Made by a program: the position numbers and the translations under genes | In this document: positions 37,897 to 50,502 of the stretch, piece after piece | Position numbering within the stretch: the stretch's first letter is position 1 | Layout of the letters: every line of letters starts with the position of its first letter | The notes under the pieces: generated by a model | Database searches by the model: none | What the model was told of the DNA's origin: nothing | What the model saw: only the letters and a program-made list of their open reading frames with translations | DNA from: Nephromyces sp. MM_2019 | Lineage: Eukaryota; Apicomplexa; Aconoidasida; Nephromycida | NCBI GenBank assembly: GCA_015657535.1 | Contig: JADHZB010001963.1 | Location: 1-58,431 of the forward strand | DNA: 58,431 bases | Reading direction: 5' to 3'

Positions 37897-40796
37897 AGTA
37901 TAGGGAAGACAATTGATTTTATGAAACAAACTTTGGTTAGAATTAGTGTTAAGGCAAAGCTTTGATATATCTTTTTCGAATGCTGAGTTACAGAATAAAG
38001 TATGATTTACCTGCGGTATTAATTATGCCTTAAGAGTTAATCAAATTCTAAAAAGGCAGATTGTAAAAAATTATGTGATCTAAGCCTTTGAAGCATTTAC
38101 AACAGTGTAGAGTAGAGATATTATAAACTGAGGTTATAGCTTAATTTCAAGTAAACGAAGAACGCGTACAACAAAATTTTCAAATTGTAGCTTGTAATTA
38201 AATCAGCAATTAAATTTTTACATTACTGTTTCATTAGTAGCAAAAAAAGTTAGCATATATCTGCATATATATATATATATATATGTATATATAATATTAG
38301 AGTTTATCTACTATCGATGTTATTATCAATTGCTTAACAAAAGAATGTGTTTCAAGCTGATATGATGAAACTTTAAATATCTTATCCAAATCAACCCAAT
38401 ATAGCTAGATATTTGTATTTGTTGTTTTGTTCAAAATGTCCAATGTATGTACCTTTAAAAATAGAAGTGCATGTCAAAGCCATTTTCCTATCTCTAGCTA
38501 AGTAAGATTAAAGATATTACAGTGTGAATAAGCATAGAGTATGGTAAAACTTGGGATAGGAGATAATTGAATAAAGTTCTCTAATTTACACACTTGTCTA
38601 AATCTATCTATCAATTCATTTCCTTGTGAAATTGCTTACTTTGTTGGTCAAATTTTAATATAGAAAGATAAATGAATATTACGTGAATTCAACATACATC
38701 TTGTAGTAAACTAGTTTAAATTGACAAGGTTTTTTAAACACACGGGTTAAGTCAATCTACATGTTTGTATAGGTATATGCACGTGTATGTGTGCAAACAG
38801 ATATATATATGTGCGTGTATTTTGTGAGAGCGTAGACGTGAATAAATGTGTGCGTGTAGTTTGTATATTTTAGTGGTTGTATGTCTAGTTGAAAGATTTA
38901 TACATGTGACACAATGTGCATGTGTTATTGAAGGTGTATTTGTGTGTCAGTGTGAGGGTGTAGATGACATATCAAAAATACGTATTGACTGATTGGTTTA
39001 TGTCAAGTGAGCTTAGCAAAAATTTTGGCTTGACAAATATTTTGTTAAGTCTTTTGTTACAATAAAAGCCTTATGAATATTTGCATTATAATTTGATATG
39101 GCTTAAAAGCCAGGAATTAAGTTAAATTTTATCATTAAAATCTTGAAATTAAAAATGGGGAGCTTGGAAGTTACTTAGACCCTTAACCTTACATTTCATA
39201 GCATCTAGTAAAAGTATCTTTATGTTAATCATTGAAAAAAGCTATCAAAAGGGTCACAATTTTCAGCTTCACTTTTCCAATATCAGGATGGGAAATATTT
39301 CATTTATTATTTTATCAAAATTTAAAGTAATTAGATTATAAAAATATATTCAAGTCCATATGATCTATCTAAATTGGATATGAAGCTCAAGCTAAAGTAT
39401 AAATAGCAAACAACTAATTTTTGTTTGTCATATTGTGCACTTCTGAAAATTACACAATGTGAATAACTTGAAAAACTTATATTCTAGTCATTAGCTTATA
39501 TGTGAATATACGGTGTTAAATGAACATTTGTTTTGAACCTTTTTCATTTAAGAAACAGATCAAATTTTAGAAAAATATCTTTGAATTGTTGAAGATCACA
39601 CCTAAGGAACGTAAACTCACCCCTTCATCATTTGTGAGTAATATGTGAAAGTTTTCACTATTTCCTGTCCGGTGAGTTGAAAATGTATATTTTATTTGTG
39701 AAAAAATAGAAAAAGCACAACACCGAGGATAAAAATTTTGCATTCACGCGGAAATACATAATGCTATTCAAAATACTACTTTTTGAATATATACCAAAAT
39801 TGTAGCTAAAAGATTCTCACCAGGATTTTTTATTTTGTTATATTGTTAGCTAAAATGTTGTATAATTCACAGGTTTTTCAAATTGACAAAACTAATTGAT
39901 GTCTAGGTTAAAATGCTAAACATTCTTATGATATATTTATACCATAATTTTAAAAAAAATTCAGCTCAATTTTCCCATTCACCTATACTTGTTTGTTCAA
40001 GCTATACATCATAAACGACGGGCCACAACAATTTACACAAGCTCTGAAAGAATACATAAGTGATAATACTTGTAATAGATTTAGGCTCCTTATATTTTAT
40101 TTTCTACTATGAAAACAAATTATTTAACACATTATATATAGATAAATTTAATTTATATTAGAATGATAATAAAGGTTCAAAAAGAAGTTACAAGATAAAA
40201 CATTGCCGATTCAAAACTATATTTAATGAAAATTGTCGAATTTTATCCATTTGTGACGATACAGTTTGTGTATTCAAGTGCATCACAGCTTAAATCCTTT
40301 ATTCCATCTATGATTTAATTGTGTGTAAAAACAAGTACATTATTTTTCTTAATAACTCTACACAATGTCAACTAATGAGTACTACCTTTGCTTTAGCTTA
40401 TTATTAACCCACTAACAAGAGTAACAAATCATATGTCAGAAGCTCATTAGCTCAAAAGTACTTGAAAACAAAGCCAAATCATTTTTTTGCACAGTTTCTT
40501 AATTTTCTTGTCTAGCCTTAACAGTAGACTATATCATATTTCCTTACACCAGTGTAATGTTTTATAATTTATATTACCCAGCTTTGATATAAAACACTTA
40601 ATCAATTATACCTTAACACGTGATGGAGGCTGAAAAATTTTTACAGTTTAGCAAATTCGCGTCAACTAAATTATAATTAGTTTTGTCTCCCTATATCTTA
40701 TCCAAACTTGTTGTAACTCTCTCGACTACAAAATTTACATCTTCTAAACAAACAAGGCCTTGTAATTTGATTTCTTATCTATTTTTATTCTCCAAT
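37897..40796. other. Long divergent intergenic region with a TG-rich patch
   Basis: 2.9 kb between the starts of the rhodanese-repeat gene and the KH gene. It holds a short TA run at about 38262-38294 and a TG-rich, slightly GC-richer patch at 38760-38970. No open frame of interest. It shows that the TG/CA sequence type of the flanks also occurs in the centre. Confidence 0.6.
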
Positions 40797-42152
40797 ATGA
40801 AATCAAATAAATATGAATCCACCAACAATGCACATCAAGGCCAGCAAACTAGACAGATGAGTAATAACAACAACCAAACTTCAGCTTCACCTGCAATTAC
40901 AGCCGGGAATTGCTTTGCAAAGTTTTTAGTACTGGATAGTGTTGCAGGTAGCATTATTGGGAAGAATGGGGCTGTTATCAGTCAGATTGAAAAGGAGTTT
41001 AACTGTAACTTGCGATTGTCGAATAATGGCGCTTACTTTCCTGGGAGTCGGCAAAGAATTTGTTTGATTGCTGGAGATTATGAAAATGTACACAGCGCAT
41101 TATCCTCTATATTAATGAAAATAAAGGAAAACATCTTCCCTTCCAAGGGAGCCAAAGAAAATTATTTCAAACAATCACAGGAATCTATGACAAGTAGCGA
41201 AAGCAACAATATGCCTCCACAAACTTCTGCCACGACAGAAGCAGTGTTTGAGCCTTCAGAACGCTTTACTTTTACTATGGTCATACCACTATCCAGTGTC
41301 TCTGTAATAATAGGAAAGAAGGGGGAAAACATCAAGAATCTCTCACAGGCTACAAACACCAAACTCATATTTACAGACAACAGCATAGCACACTCTGAAA
41401 GGCTAATTAACATTACTGGTAACGGTAAGTCTCTACTTAGTGCGGCCTCCAAGATTATGAAGATTACTCAGACTGATCCATCCAAGAAATTTAGCTGGAA
41501 TTTAGATTATAGAATAAAGAACCCTTATGAAACCATCACCGACAATGGTACCTCTAAGTCAAAACAAAATCCATCTTCCAAAACGAATATGAGCTTTAAT
41601 CCATACAACGGGATCAACATGCCTGTTTTGCGTCATAATTGTGAAATTAAATTTGAAATCCCTGATTCTGCAGTTGGAACTATTATTGGTAAGCAAGGTT
41701 TATCATTATCAGGCATAAGCAGGCGCTCAGGAGCTAAGATATCGGTTAGTCATCAGAATATTCTCCTTTAATTTTACTGAAACCAGTAATCATCCCACCT
41801 TAAATTTTTTCTAATGCTTTTTCATGACTACTTATGTCAGCATACTCCATTTTACTTTGTATCCATTTAGATAATAATGTTTCAGGTCTTCTTGATAAAT
41901 ATCACAAACATTTTTACTCTTTTATAATAGATTTCTCAAAAAGGGGACGTAGTACCGGGAACCAACTGTCGCCATGTCCACCTTCGAGGCCAGCTCACTT
42001 CTATACATCAAGCACATGCTTTACTCATTCAACAATATATGAATTTCACTGAAACACATGATTCATATTATGATGTTAATAATGTACAGAACAATAAGAA
42101 TATGGCAGCTAGAAATAACTACAACAACAATTTATATAACACCACTAATTGA
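40797..42152 (+). CDS. Triple KH-domain RNA-binding protein (PCBP/NOVA-like)
   Basis: Start ATG 40797 (the frame is open further upstream but lacks an ATG). Exon 1 ends at 41744 and exon 2 runs 41931-42152, joined by a 186-bp phase-0 intron that lies inside KH3. KH1 has AGSIIGKNGAVISQIE, KH2 has VSVIIGKKGENIKNL and KH3 has VGTIIGKQGLSLSGI followed across the intron by GTNCRHVHLRGQLTSI and HQAHALLIQQY. The three GxxG loops (GKNG, GKKG, GKQG) are intact. This arrangement is typical of poly(C)-binding and NOVA proteins that bind single-stranded pyrimidine-rich RNA in splicing or mRNA control. N- and C-terminal tails are Asn-rich. Convergent with the next gene. Confidence 0.93.
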
Positions 42153-42935
42153 CAAAGTGGGTTTCAAAATATTTTCATGCAACTTCATTTCAACAATAAA
42201 TAGTACCTGAGAATTTGTATTTACAATTTAAAAATCAAGTTCTTGCTCACCACTATTTCATAAACTCAGTCCTTTTTGACCTACCCTTATTTATCCATAC
42301 TGATAACAATTTTGGAAATTATTTTTACACTCATTAAGACCCCAGAGAGCTGATAATATCAGCAAGGTTTTGATAAGTTGTTTTGTATAGTAAACTTACT
42401 TTCTATTTTTGAGATGTAACAAGCTATATAACTTAATTGAATTTATAATTTCTTCTAACAGAGCAGTACTCTACATGTTTTATTATACACAAATTTATCA
42501 TTGAAACCTAGAAGTCATTTAGCTAGATCATTCCCTGGCTTGAATTATAATTTATTAAACTTTTATTTTCACCTCTTGGATCTACTTATTTATAAGGATA
42601 TTCTAGATCATTCACTAAATCATATAATATTTACTCGTTGCTTGGAGCAGCTTCCTTTTTGTCAAGTTTAGCCATATAAAAACATTTCACTGAATACAAA
42701 TTTCACTCCATCCCTTGAAAATCTTTCGGCTAATAATAATTCTTAAGTCAATTATCACGAAAATAATAACATCCTAAGGTTAGTGTTGTTTATTTCAAAC
42801 AAAATATAAAGGATAATTAGTCAACTAGAATTTATCAAAATCCTAATTGCATAAAAATGTTTTAATCAATAATAAAACTAAATTTGTTAATAAAAATTTT
42901 GCTCAGAAAACATTTACAAATTAAAAGCAATCTTA
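42153..42935. other. Convergent intergenic region, nothing recognised
   Basis: AT-rich 3' regions of two convergent genes; no open frame, repeat or RNA motif seen. Confidence 0.6.
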
Positions 42936-45900
42936 TTAGATCGCGAAGAATTGTTTAACTAATTCAGAACATTTTAACCTAGTGCTTGTATCAGTTTCGG
43001 AATATATTTTATCAGATGCATCAAGCTCAGAGTCTTCAATATCTGAATTGTAAATAAAATTATTGTTAAAAATCGAGTTCAATTTAGATAGACTTAGTCA
43101 TGAGCAATTTATTATAGAAACCTTTGAAAATTACCAGATGATTTGATTTTGTTTTCATTAAAGAATCTGCAATCACAATAATTGAATGATTTCATATTGG
43201 GTTGTTTAGCCTTAAAATCAACTTCGCTATTCTTATCTGAAGCACTAATATCTCCTTTAGGATTGCTTGAGACTTCCTTATTTTTATCAATATAAAGAAA
43301 GTTCGAACCACACAATATACTTTCATTGTCATCTCCAGAGCAAGAACTTTCTCTTATAGTATAGGGGCCAATGGGATAATTATAATTACGTAAATTATTG
43401 AACTTATTACACCTTGGCCATATATGGGAATAATTCATTGGACAAAATTGTTCCTCCCGGCACCCATCTGATCTATAAATTGTTGTAGATGTGTTTAAGC
43501 ATTCTGATCTTGAGTTATTTGATGTTGGATTAGAAATATTCCCAAAAGGCATCTTTGAATTTCTTGAAAGTTTTCGATTTACCGGTTCTAAACTTTGAGA
43601 AAGTGAGCTTGGAATTAAAGGTTTTGAATGATTGAAGCCTAGGTGTTTTGTGTGTGCATCACTGAAGTAATCTGAATTCTTAACTGAGTCAGTTTTTTTT
43701 TCTAGCTGAGTTTTCCAGAGAGTTGGCTTATAAACATTCAATTTTCCAACAATCCTTGGTGAATTTCTGAGATCTTCGGGTGGCCCCATCTCTGGCCATA
43801 AACAGCTTTTAGGGCCAATGAACCCAATTTGTTCATCGGGGATAATTTTCCTCAGTTTCTTATTTTGTGCCAATTTTTCATTTATAACACTTCTAAAAAT
43901 CAAGTAGAATTTTGTGCCAATTTTTAATTTACAAGGCATAATATACCAAGTGTGCAAGACTCTATGTCAAATTTTTACAAATTGCTTACTTTAATTTCCT
44001 AGAATTTTCTACAAAGTTGTTATTTTCAATCTTTGCAATTTTAGTAGGGTTTCTAGTTAGCTTTTCAGATTTAAATTTTTCAAGTTTAATAGGGTCTACA
44101 ATCAATTTGGTTTTTTTGGTTTTGTTAAGTTCGCTAGAATCTTGTATAATCTTGATTTTATGGTCCTTTTTTTTTTGAGACACCAATTGAGTTTTTAAAT
44201 TCCCTTTGACATTTCCCTTAGCTTCGTTTGTTCTACCTAAGTGAAAATTTTCTTACTTGTTACTCGAAACAAAACTAAATAAGTAATAAAGTTAACCTTG
44301 CTTTAGCAAGTAATTTAAATATAAAATTAGTTAAACACCCATTTACAGATATTTTGGTTATTTGTCTATGAAATAATTTTTCAAATCCATCTTAACAGTT
44401 TTATTTAACAAATAAATGTACCCCCTACCTGGTATTTTATTTTGAGCCATTCTATAATTATTTACAACTCTCTTTGGTGAATTTAGTTCCTTCTTTTTAT
44501 GTGAGTTATCACATTGTTTATTTTCAGACATTTTAACTTCACTCACATTGAATTTACTGTTCATTTTGGCAAAGTGTTTTCCTGGTAGTAGAGTGCTCGA
44601 GCTAGGCTTGAGAGACTGTGGAGATCGATATTTATTATTTGTTATTAATTCTTTGCAAGTACCCTCTTTCCCATTATTTCCTAGACTTTCCTGCTTTATG
44701 ATGTACTTTGAAGTGATAATCTTGTGTGATACATTGTTGCTATTGTTACTTGAGTTCAATGGATTGGAATTATTCAATAAAGTGTTGTTAACATGGTTAT
44801 TTGAAGTATCTACAAAAGTTGATCCAGGTATGCTATTACTCAATTCTCTTAACTCCCTGAATTTCGCTAATTTTGAAGAAATTTTCGGATGAGTTTGGTT
44901 TCTCGATTCAGAATCTGGTCTTATACTACAATTTCAAAATTATAATATCAAAAACATGAAGAATACTCGAAAAAAATTCAGATTTTTCTCACCTTTTTTT
45001 GTTACTCTCATATACATAAATGGTTGGTATGTCAGGGTATGTAGTAGTTGCTTTATCAACCAAATCATCCTTTTTAGTCGGAGTTTGTTGGTGTATAGCA
45101 TCATCGCTTTGGCCTAGAACCTTTTTATCATTTGACATCTCCGTATGCTGAAGATTCTGGGGCATGCGACTCGATATTTTAGTGCCTTTTGATTTTAGTT
45201 TTGCAGGGTTCACAACCTTTTTTGAGGCTTCTAATTTACCCTTTAGAACCGTATTGTTACAATTGCTTTTTAAAACAGTAACTTCACAAGATGGGTTACT
45301 GTTTTGTGTAACGTTAACATAGAAAATAGCAAGATTAGGAGCAAGCTTATGACTTTACTATTACCTCCCACAGTGGTGATAAGTGTTGCAATACATCTGA
45401 GAAGGCAAGACTTTCAAATCACCTCTGTAAGTATTTGAAATTTAAGTCATCAATTCCTTAAGTTTATCCCTAAGTTCATAATTATCATAGCTTACCTTAT
45501 TGCTCGTGGTTTTTTATTTCTTTGTTCATCTAAAAAGTCTTTGAAGAGCTCATTAAATTCCGAGAAATAACTAGTACACATATTAAGAAGCTCCTGAAAA
45601 AATAAACACGAAAAATCGAAAATAATTTTGTATTATAGTACAGTTTAAATCCTTAGTTATCACGATTTAATTGCGTTTTATTGTGCTTTTTTAACTTATT
45701 GTTTTGAAATAAATTATTAGATTGATAATTTCACACTCAAGCAAGGTAATCTTAATGGACCTTTTCACGTGTATCTTTTTTAATTGTTGGTTCAACACCA
45801 CATGCTGTTATTCTGTGGAAGTCTTTATGGTTGAAACTTGTAGCTTTTTTAATACGCGCTTTACTTTTTTTTTGTAAATATTCTCTCATCTTAATCTTAA

Positions 45901-46846
45901 TGGTGTTTTGGTGGAATTATGAATCGAGTTTGATGATTTTATGAAACTGAAGGATCATAATGATTCAAATGTTTTCAAACAATACTTGAAATTTCTCTCT
46001 TTCTTCTAACTCTTTAGCCCATAATTTACGATGCAATCGCAAACTTAAAGAAGCTTTAAAACATTTTCTATATGCTTGCTGTAAATTATGTGAAAATAAG
46101 ACAAGACTCACTTAAATACTTATAAGTTTTTTTGTTTTTAAATTTTTAATGAGATTTTATTAGAAATAAAACCTATAACCTAAATTATGCACATTTTTTT
46201 TATTTTGGGTAAAGGCTACAATTGATTGACTAATATGTATTTTATAACTGTTATCCATATGCTCTGTGTGTGTGTATATGTAGCTTATGCGTGCGAGTGC
46301 TGTAATAGGTTTATGCGCTTATGTCATAACGGGAGCATGTATGTGCTCTGTAGTAGATATGTGCGAGTGCGACTGTTCTTGGATAGATATATTTGTGCAT
46401 AACATGATAGACTTGTTATGTGCATCATAGTAGTTGCATATGTGAGTGTGCTTTGCTTTGATGAGAGTGCATTCTACAAATGTATATTTGTACATATTAG
46501 TAAAATTATATAATCATAGGCAATCGAATATGTATTTAAAAGCATAGTTTTGATACATAACAGCAATTATGTGAACTTAGGTAAATATACCCAAAAACTT
46601 GTCCATTTTTCCTTATTATATAGCCTTGTTTTTTCATAGAGCTCACATCTAAATCTCTTTGCCTCATCCCACTTTTTTTTCTTGAATTCCTATTTTATGT
46701 AACCATAATTAGTTATGAACATTATAGATAAGTAGTAGAAGCAAAAATCTAAACAATTTATTAACCTCAACTCTACACATTTCAAATGTTTTCCAATATG
46801 AGGTTGCTTGAGCTCTCATATTCTCTATTTGTGGTTCTTTCATAGT
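42936..46846 (-). CDS. Unknown basic, Ser/Asn/Lys-rich protein, many exons
   Basis: The model starts MKEPQIENMRAQATSYWKTF (ATG 46846) and ends LVKQFFAI (stop 42938-42936). Early exons are helical and charged (EFKKKKWDEAKRFRCELYEK; QAYRKCFKASLSLRLHRKLW; KIKMREYLQKKSKARIKKAT; SYFSEFNELFKDFLDEQRNK). Later exons (45290-44990, about 44930-44440, 44239-43990, about 43902-43132, last about 43050-42936) are low-complexity, rich in Lys, Ser and Asn, with joins that keep phase. The N-terminal charged helices resemble nuclear chromatin-associated proteins in texture, but I do not recognise a named domain. A nuclear role would be a guess. Exon borders between 45300 and 46700 are approximate. Confidence 0.6.
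46260..46480. repeat. TG-rich low-complexity patch within an intron
   Basis: Plus-strand tgtgtgtg and gtgcgagtgc words (gtgcgagtgctg at about 46294, gtgcgagtgcgac at about 46360) in a long intron of the unknown basic gene. It resembles the flank DNA in miniature. Confidence 0.6.
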
Positions 46847-48389
46847 TCAAATAGTTTCAGTACAAAAACAGCAAAACACTACTTTACATAGTTTTAATAA
46901 ACAAGTATTTGCCTTTATTTAGAATAATATTCAAAACTAGTGTGGTAAATTTGTTTTATTCTGCTAGAATATTTGGTAGGGATTAAAAAAATCCACTTCT
47001 TAGCAAAAGCCTTTAATAATTTCAACCTTTACTGATATTTATACCAAACTAACCAGGGTTATTTGTTACACGACAAATTCATTGATCACGTTAAAACAAA
47101 CAATGCATCACTATGAAAAAATTTATAATATGATCTGAAACTGCTATAATTCTATGAAATTATAATTACAAAAAGCATTCTTATATCTTTTTAAAGCGTT
47201 GCTACAATTGATCTGGAAAAATGTTAATTTAAACAAGGATCTTAATTCTGCATATACGGAGTTTTTCAGAGGATCTTTTAATCAAATGTAAAAACTTTGT
47301 TTCCTTTATAATTCAATAATTTACTCAAATAAAAGGAATAAATTACAAGTTTATCTTAACGAGAGTGACGCCCAATGGTGCTAAAGTATAGTTAATTGTT
47401 ATATCTAGATATTTTGACAATTAAGCATGCATCTAGTAAGCATCTCAAATATATAACACACAACTAAATATATATACCACCCTTGTTGAATATGTTGTAC
47501 TAATATTATATCTTTACCACACCTAATCTATTAAATACAGATAAGATTTATGTAAAGGAGATAAAATATGTAAAAAAAATTCGAGTCTAAAGCATAAACA
47601 AAACTAGTGCAATATATATACAAGCATCAAAAGACACCAATGATAATTGAAACAGATTTATCATATGTAATATACAAGGTCAATATCTAGCACAAAAATA
47701 AGACTTTAGACATATGTAAAGGAAAGAGTGCATATAGCAACTTTGATTAGAGCATAGAATAAACGATCAATAGATATTATGTAAATAATATATGTTTAAG
47801 AAAATCTAGGTAAATCAATAAGTATGATCATAAAGCCATCTGGTTATCATTTGTCATAAAATTCATATAGTATTTGAATTTCATATTATGAATCGAGATT
47901 TTATAAATTATTTGAAAAAGCTCTAACAAATCATTCAATTTTCATAATAAAATAATAAAAAGGATAGATGTTGATAAGTTACAGGAGGCAGAAGTTGCTT
48001 TCAATTTAATGTAGAAATAATAGCATGTAATATTTCTGGCTGATAAATTTTAGAGTATATCGTCAAAGGTTGTTATTAGCTTGACTTTTGGGTATATGTC
48101 TGATAAATTAAATGACATAAAAATTGATTTAAGTAATATAATAGATGTTAAATATAACGTGTGACTATTGTTGAAATAGTTCGGTTTATAGCTATAGTTT
48201 CATATATATAAAATATTAATCCAGGCTTGTCAACCTAATGTGTGTACATGTATATATAAATGTGTAACCTTCGTTTGTAAAGTCAAGGTCTTTGTCCCAA
48301 ATAACACTTAATAGTTCGTTCCTTTGTATGTGAATAAAAAGATGAATATTTTAATCAAGAATTTAAACTAAGTTGCTGTGTATGTTTAC
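46847..48389. other. Intergenic, nothing recognised
   Basis: AT-rich, no open frame of interest; separates two minus-strand genes. A short TG/TA stretch lies around 48235-48265. Confidence 0.55.
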
Positions 48390-50502
48390 TCACACTGTGA
48401 AAGTCTCAAAAAGTTGAATTTCTGGTATTATGAATGCTGTTAGAGAAGCTTCCGTCAAATGTTTCATCCCTAAAAAGTTTAAAACATTATAATTATGCAA
48501 AAATAAGACGAATAAACTTTAATGTGACTCACGATCGACTATCTTTGATTCACGGACCTGATAAATTTTTTCAATCAAACCTTAAAAAAATAAATAATAT
48601 AAGCATGTTATCTTATATATTCAAAGATGGTATATTAATAAATATACTTACCACGTGCCTTTGATATATAACCTCGTCTAGGTCCCTTGAAATTGACTTT
48701 GCCATTGCTATAGAAAATTTAGGTTACAATTTTATACTTAGATGGATAAATATATGATTTTTTAAGATATTGATTAAATAGTATATGTAACTATGGCATT
48801 TATTATTACAAAAAGTGTTTTGTTCGAGTTCGAAAAAGGCCAAAAAGGTATGCTATCTCAAAGAAATATTCAGAATCCAGGTGAGTTAATGATGATTTCT
48901 CTGATTCTTCTTTATCCTTGATGCCTCTTAACTTGTCTAAGTTATATCATCATATAAATATTGTTGCTTATATGTGAATATAGATATAATCCTGATCTCA
49001 CCAATGTTTAGCCATGAAGGTAACTCTAGGCTTATCATCCCTTTGTTACATAAATCAGAAGCTATGAATAAAGGTATCCATATTTTTTCACCGGATGATA
49101 CGTAGCTAGTTTCATAACCCTTGTGTATATTTAAAATAATTGAAAATCTGTTTTAAAATTTCTTTATTGCTTATTAAACACCCTCACCATAAAATTCTCA
49201 AATAAAAACGCAGGTAAGTTCTTTTCCGCTCTAACTAGCACCAATTCCATGAGTAGCTTTTCCCATATACTTTCCGTATATGCATCTTCGCGATTGTTGG
49301 GTTTAGATATAGGATGCTGGGGCTCGATAAAGTCGTTTCTTTGATAAAAATAATTTATACTTAAGTTGAATATGCACGAATATAGGGAGTATAAATTATG
49401 CTAACCTTTTAATGGGTAAGAACTCTATAGCCTCAGGCACAGATTCTAGAGAAAATACAACAGAATTAATAAATATCGGGAAGTTTCGAGGGTTCCTGAT
49501 ATCACGAGTGTGTAATGCACCACGGCCAACCATCTGCCTTATAAGTAGGCCAAAGTGGTCATCAAAAGGTGGGAATAAAGAAGAGCATTTAATCAGATTT
49601 TTGAATCCTATATAAATGTTTCGAAAGTGTAATCGAAATTCTTCATCTTTTGGAATAGATTCTAGTTCTTCTAAGAGTTGTGATGAAGGCTTTTGAATTT
49701 CAAAACAATTCAAGAAAATCAATAAATCCCATCATTAATTAGTTATATATAAAATTAAAAAATCTGTTTACTAACCTCAAGTGTGTTGAGTGTTTGAGAT
49801 TCGATATTTACCTCTTTGTAAAGTAACTCACTTTTTCTCTGAAAGTTAAAGTAGAAAATCATTTTTAATCAGCTCTCCTTAAATGTTTGGAGCTATAAGG
49901 ATTCATAGGTGTATCATTTATAATTTAAAAATAATATAAACTGAATATTACCCTAAGAAATTGCCTCCATAGATTAGTTTTAGTCTCTGATATTATGGGG
50001 AGAGGTTGATCTTGTGAATAGTTAATATTTGATGACTGCGAAGGGCCAAGCAGTGTGTCTTGTGATGATTGCATTGTAGGGTCTGGTGGGCCACTATATG
50101 AGTTCGAAGATGTTGTACCAAATCTCTGGGATGACTCAGAGTAAGTGTCGTATGATTGACTTTTTGTTAGGAATGGATCTGATATTTTCAAGTGTAAAGA
50201 TTAGGATAAAATAGGATCCTTTTTTCGTATTGAAATTATATTCAATGTCAAATTTTTCAAATTAGGTTTTGTTGGCTTCAAAATATCAGACATACTGTAC
50301 CTCTGAATCCACGATAATCCCTAGATGGTGGCTTACTGGAATGGCGCCCTGAAATTCCGAGTGAGAAATTATTTTTATAAAAATAATACAAATAATTTAA
50401 GATCTTACGTTGAAAAAAATCGTTTTCATTTGTTTTTTTCTTTCTTTTTTCTTTTCGTTTATTTAAAAACTCCAAGGGATTTTCAACGTTTGCTTTTGAC
50501 AT
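48390..50502 (-). CDS. Unknown conserved protein, possible GINS Psf3-like segment
   Basis: Start ATG 50502 (MSKANVENPLEFLNKRKEKR), stop 48392-48390 after QLFETFTV. At least nine exons; phases agree through the residues AFLFENFM/GYETSYV. After a basic start and a Ser/Gln-rich segment comes a folded-looking region (FRLHFRNIYIGFKNL, QMVGRGALHTRDIRNPRNFP, VPEAIEFLPIKR). The later part reads EKIWIPLFIASDLCNKGMIS, LELPSWLNI and LDSEYFFEIAYLF, the order (G-x-K-x-x-x-P-L-F/W-x-A ... V/I-x-L-P ... YF-E) seen in Psf3 of the GINS replication complex. The protein is longer than a normal Psf3 (about 200 residues), so this is tentative; it may be two fused genes or an unrelated family. Confidence 0.55.

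Noticed and set aside
40683..40796. Longer N-terminus for the KH protein
   Set aside because: The frame is open upstream but begins with TTG, not ATG, and its sequence is unlike the rest; ATG at 40797 is the first good start.
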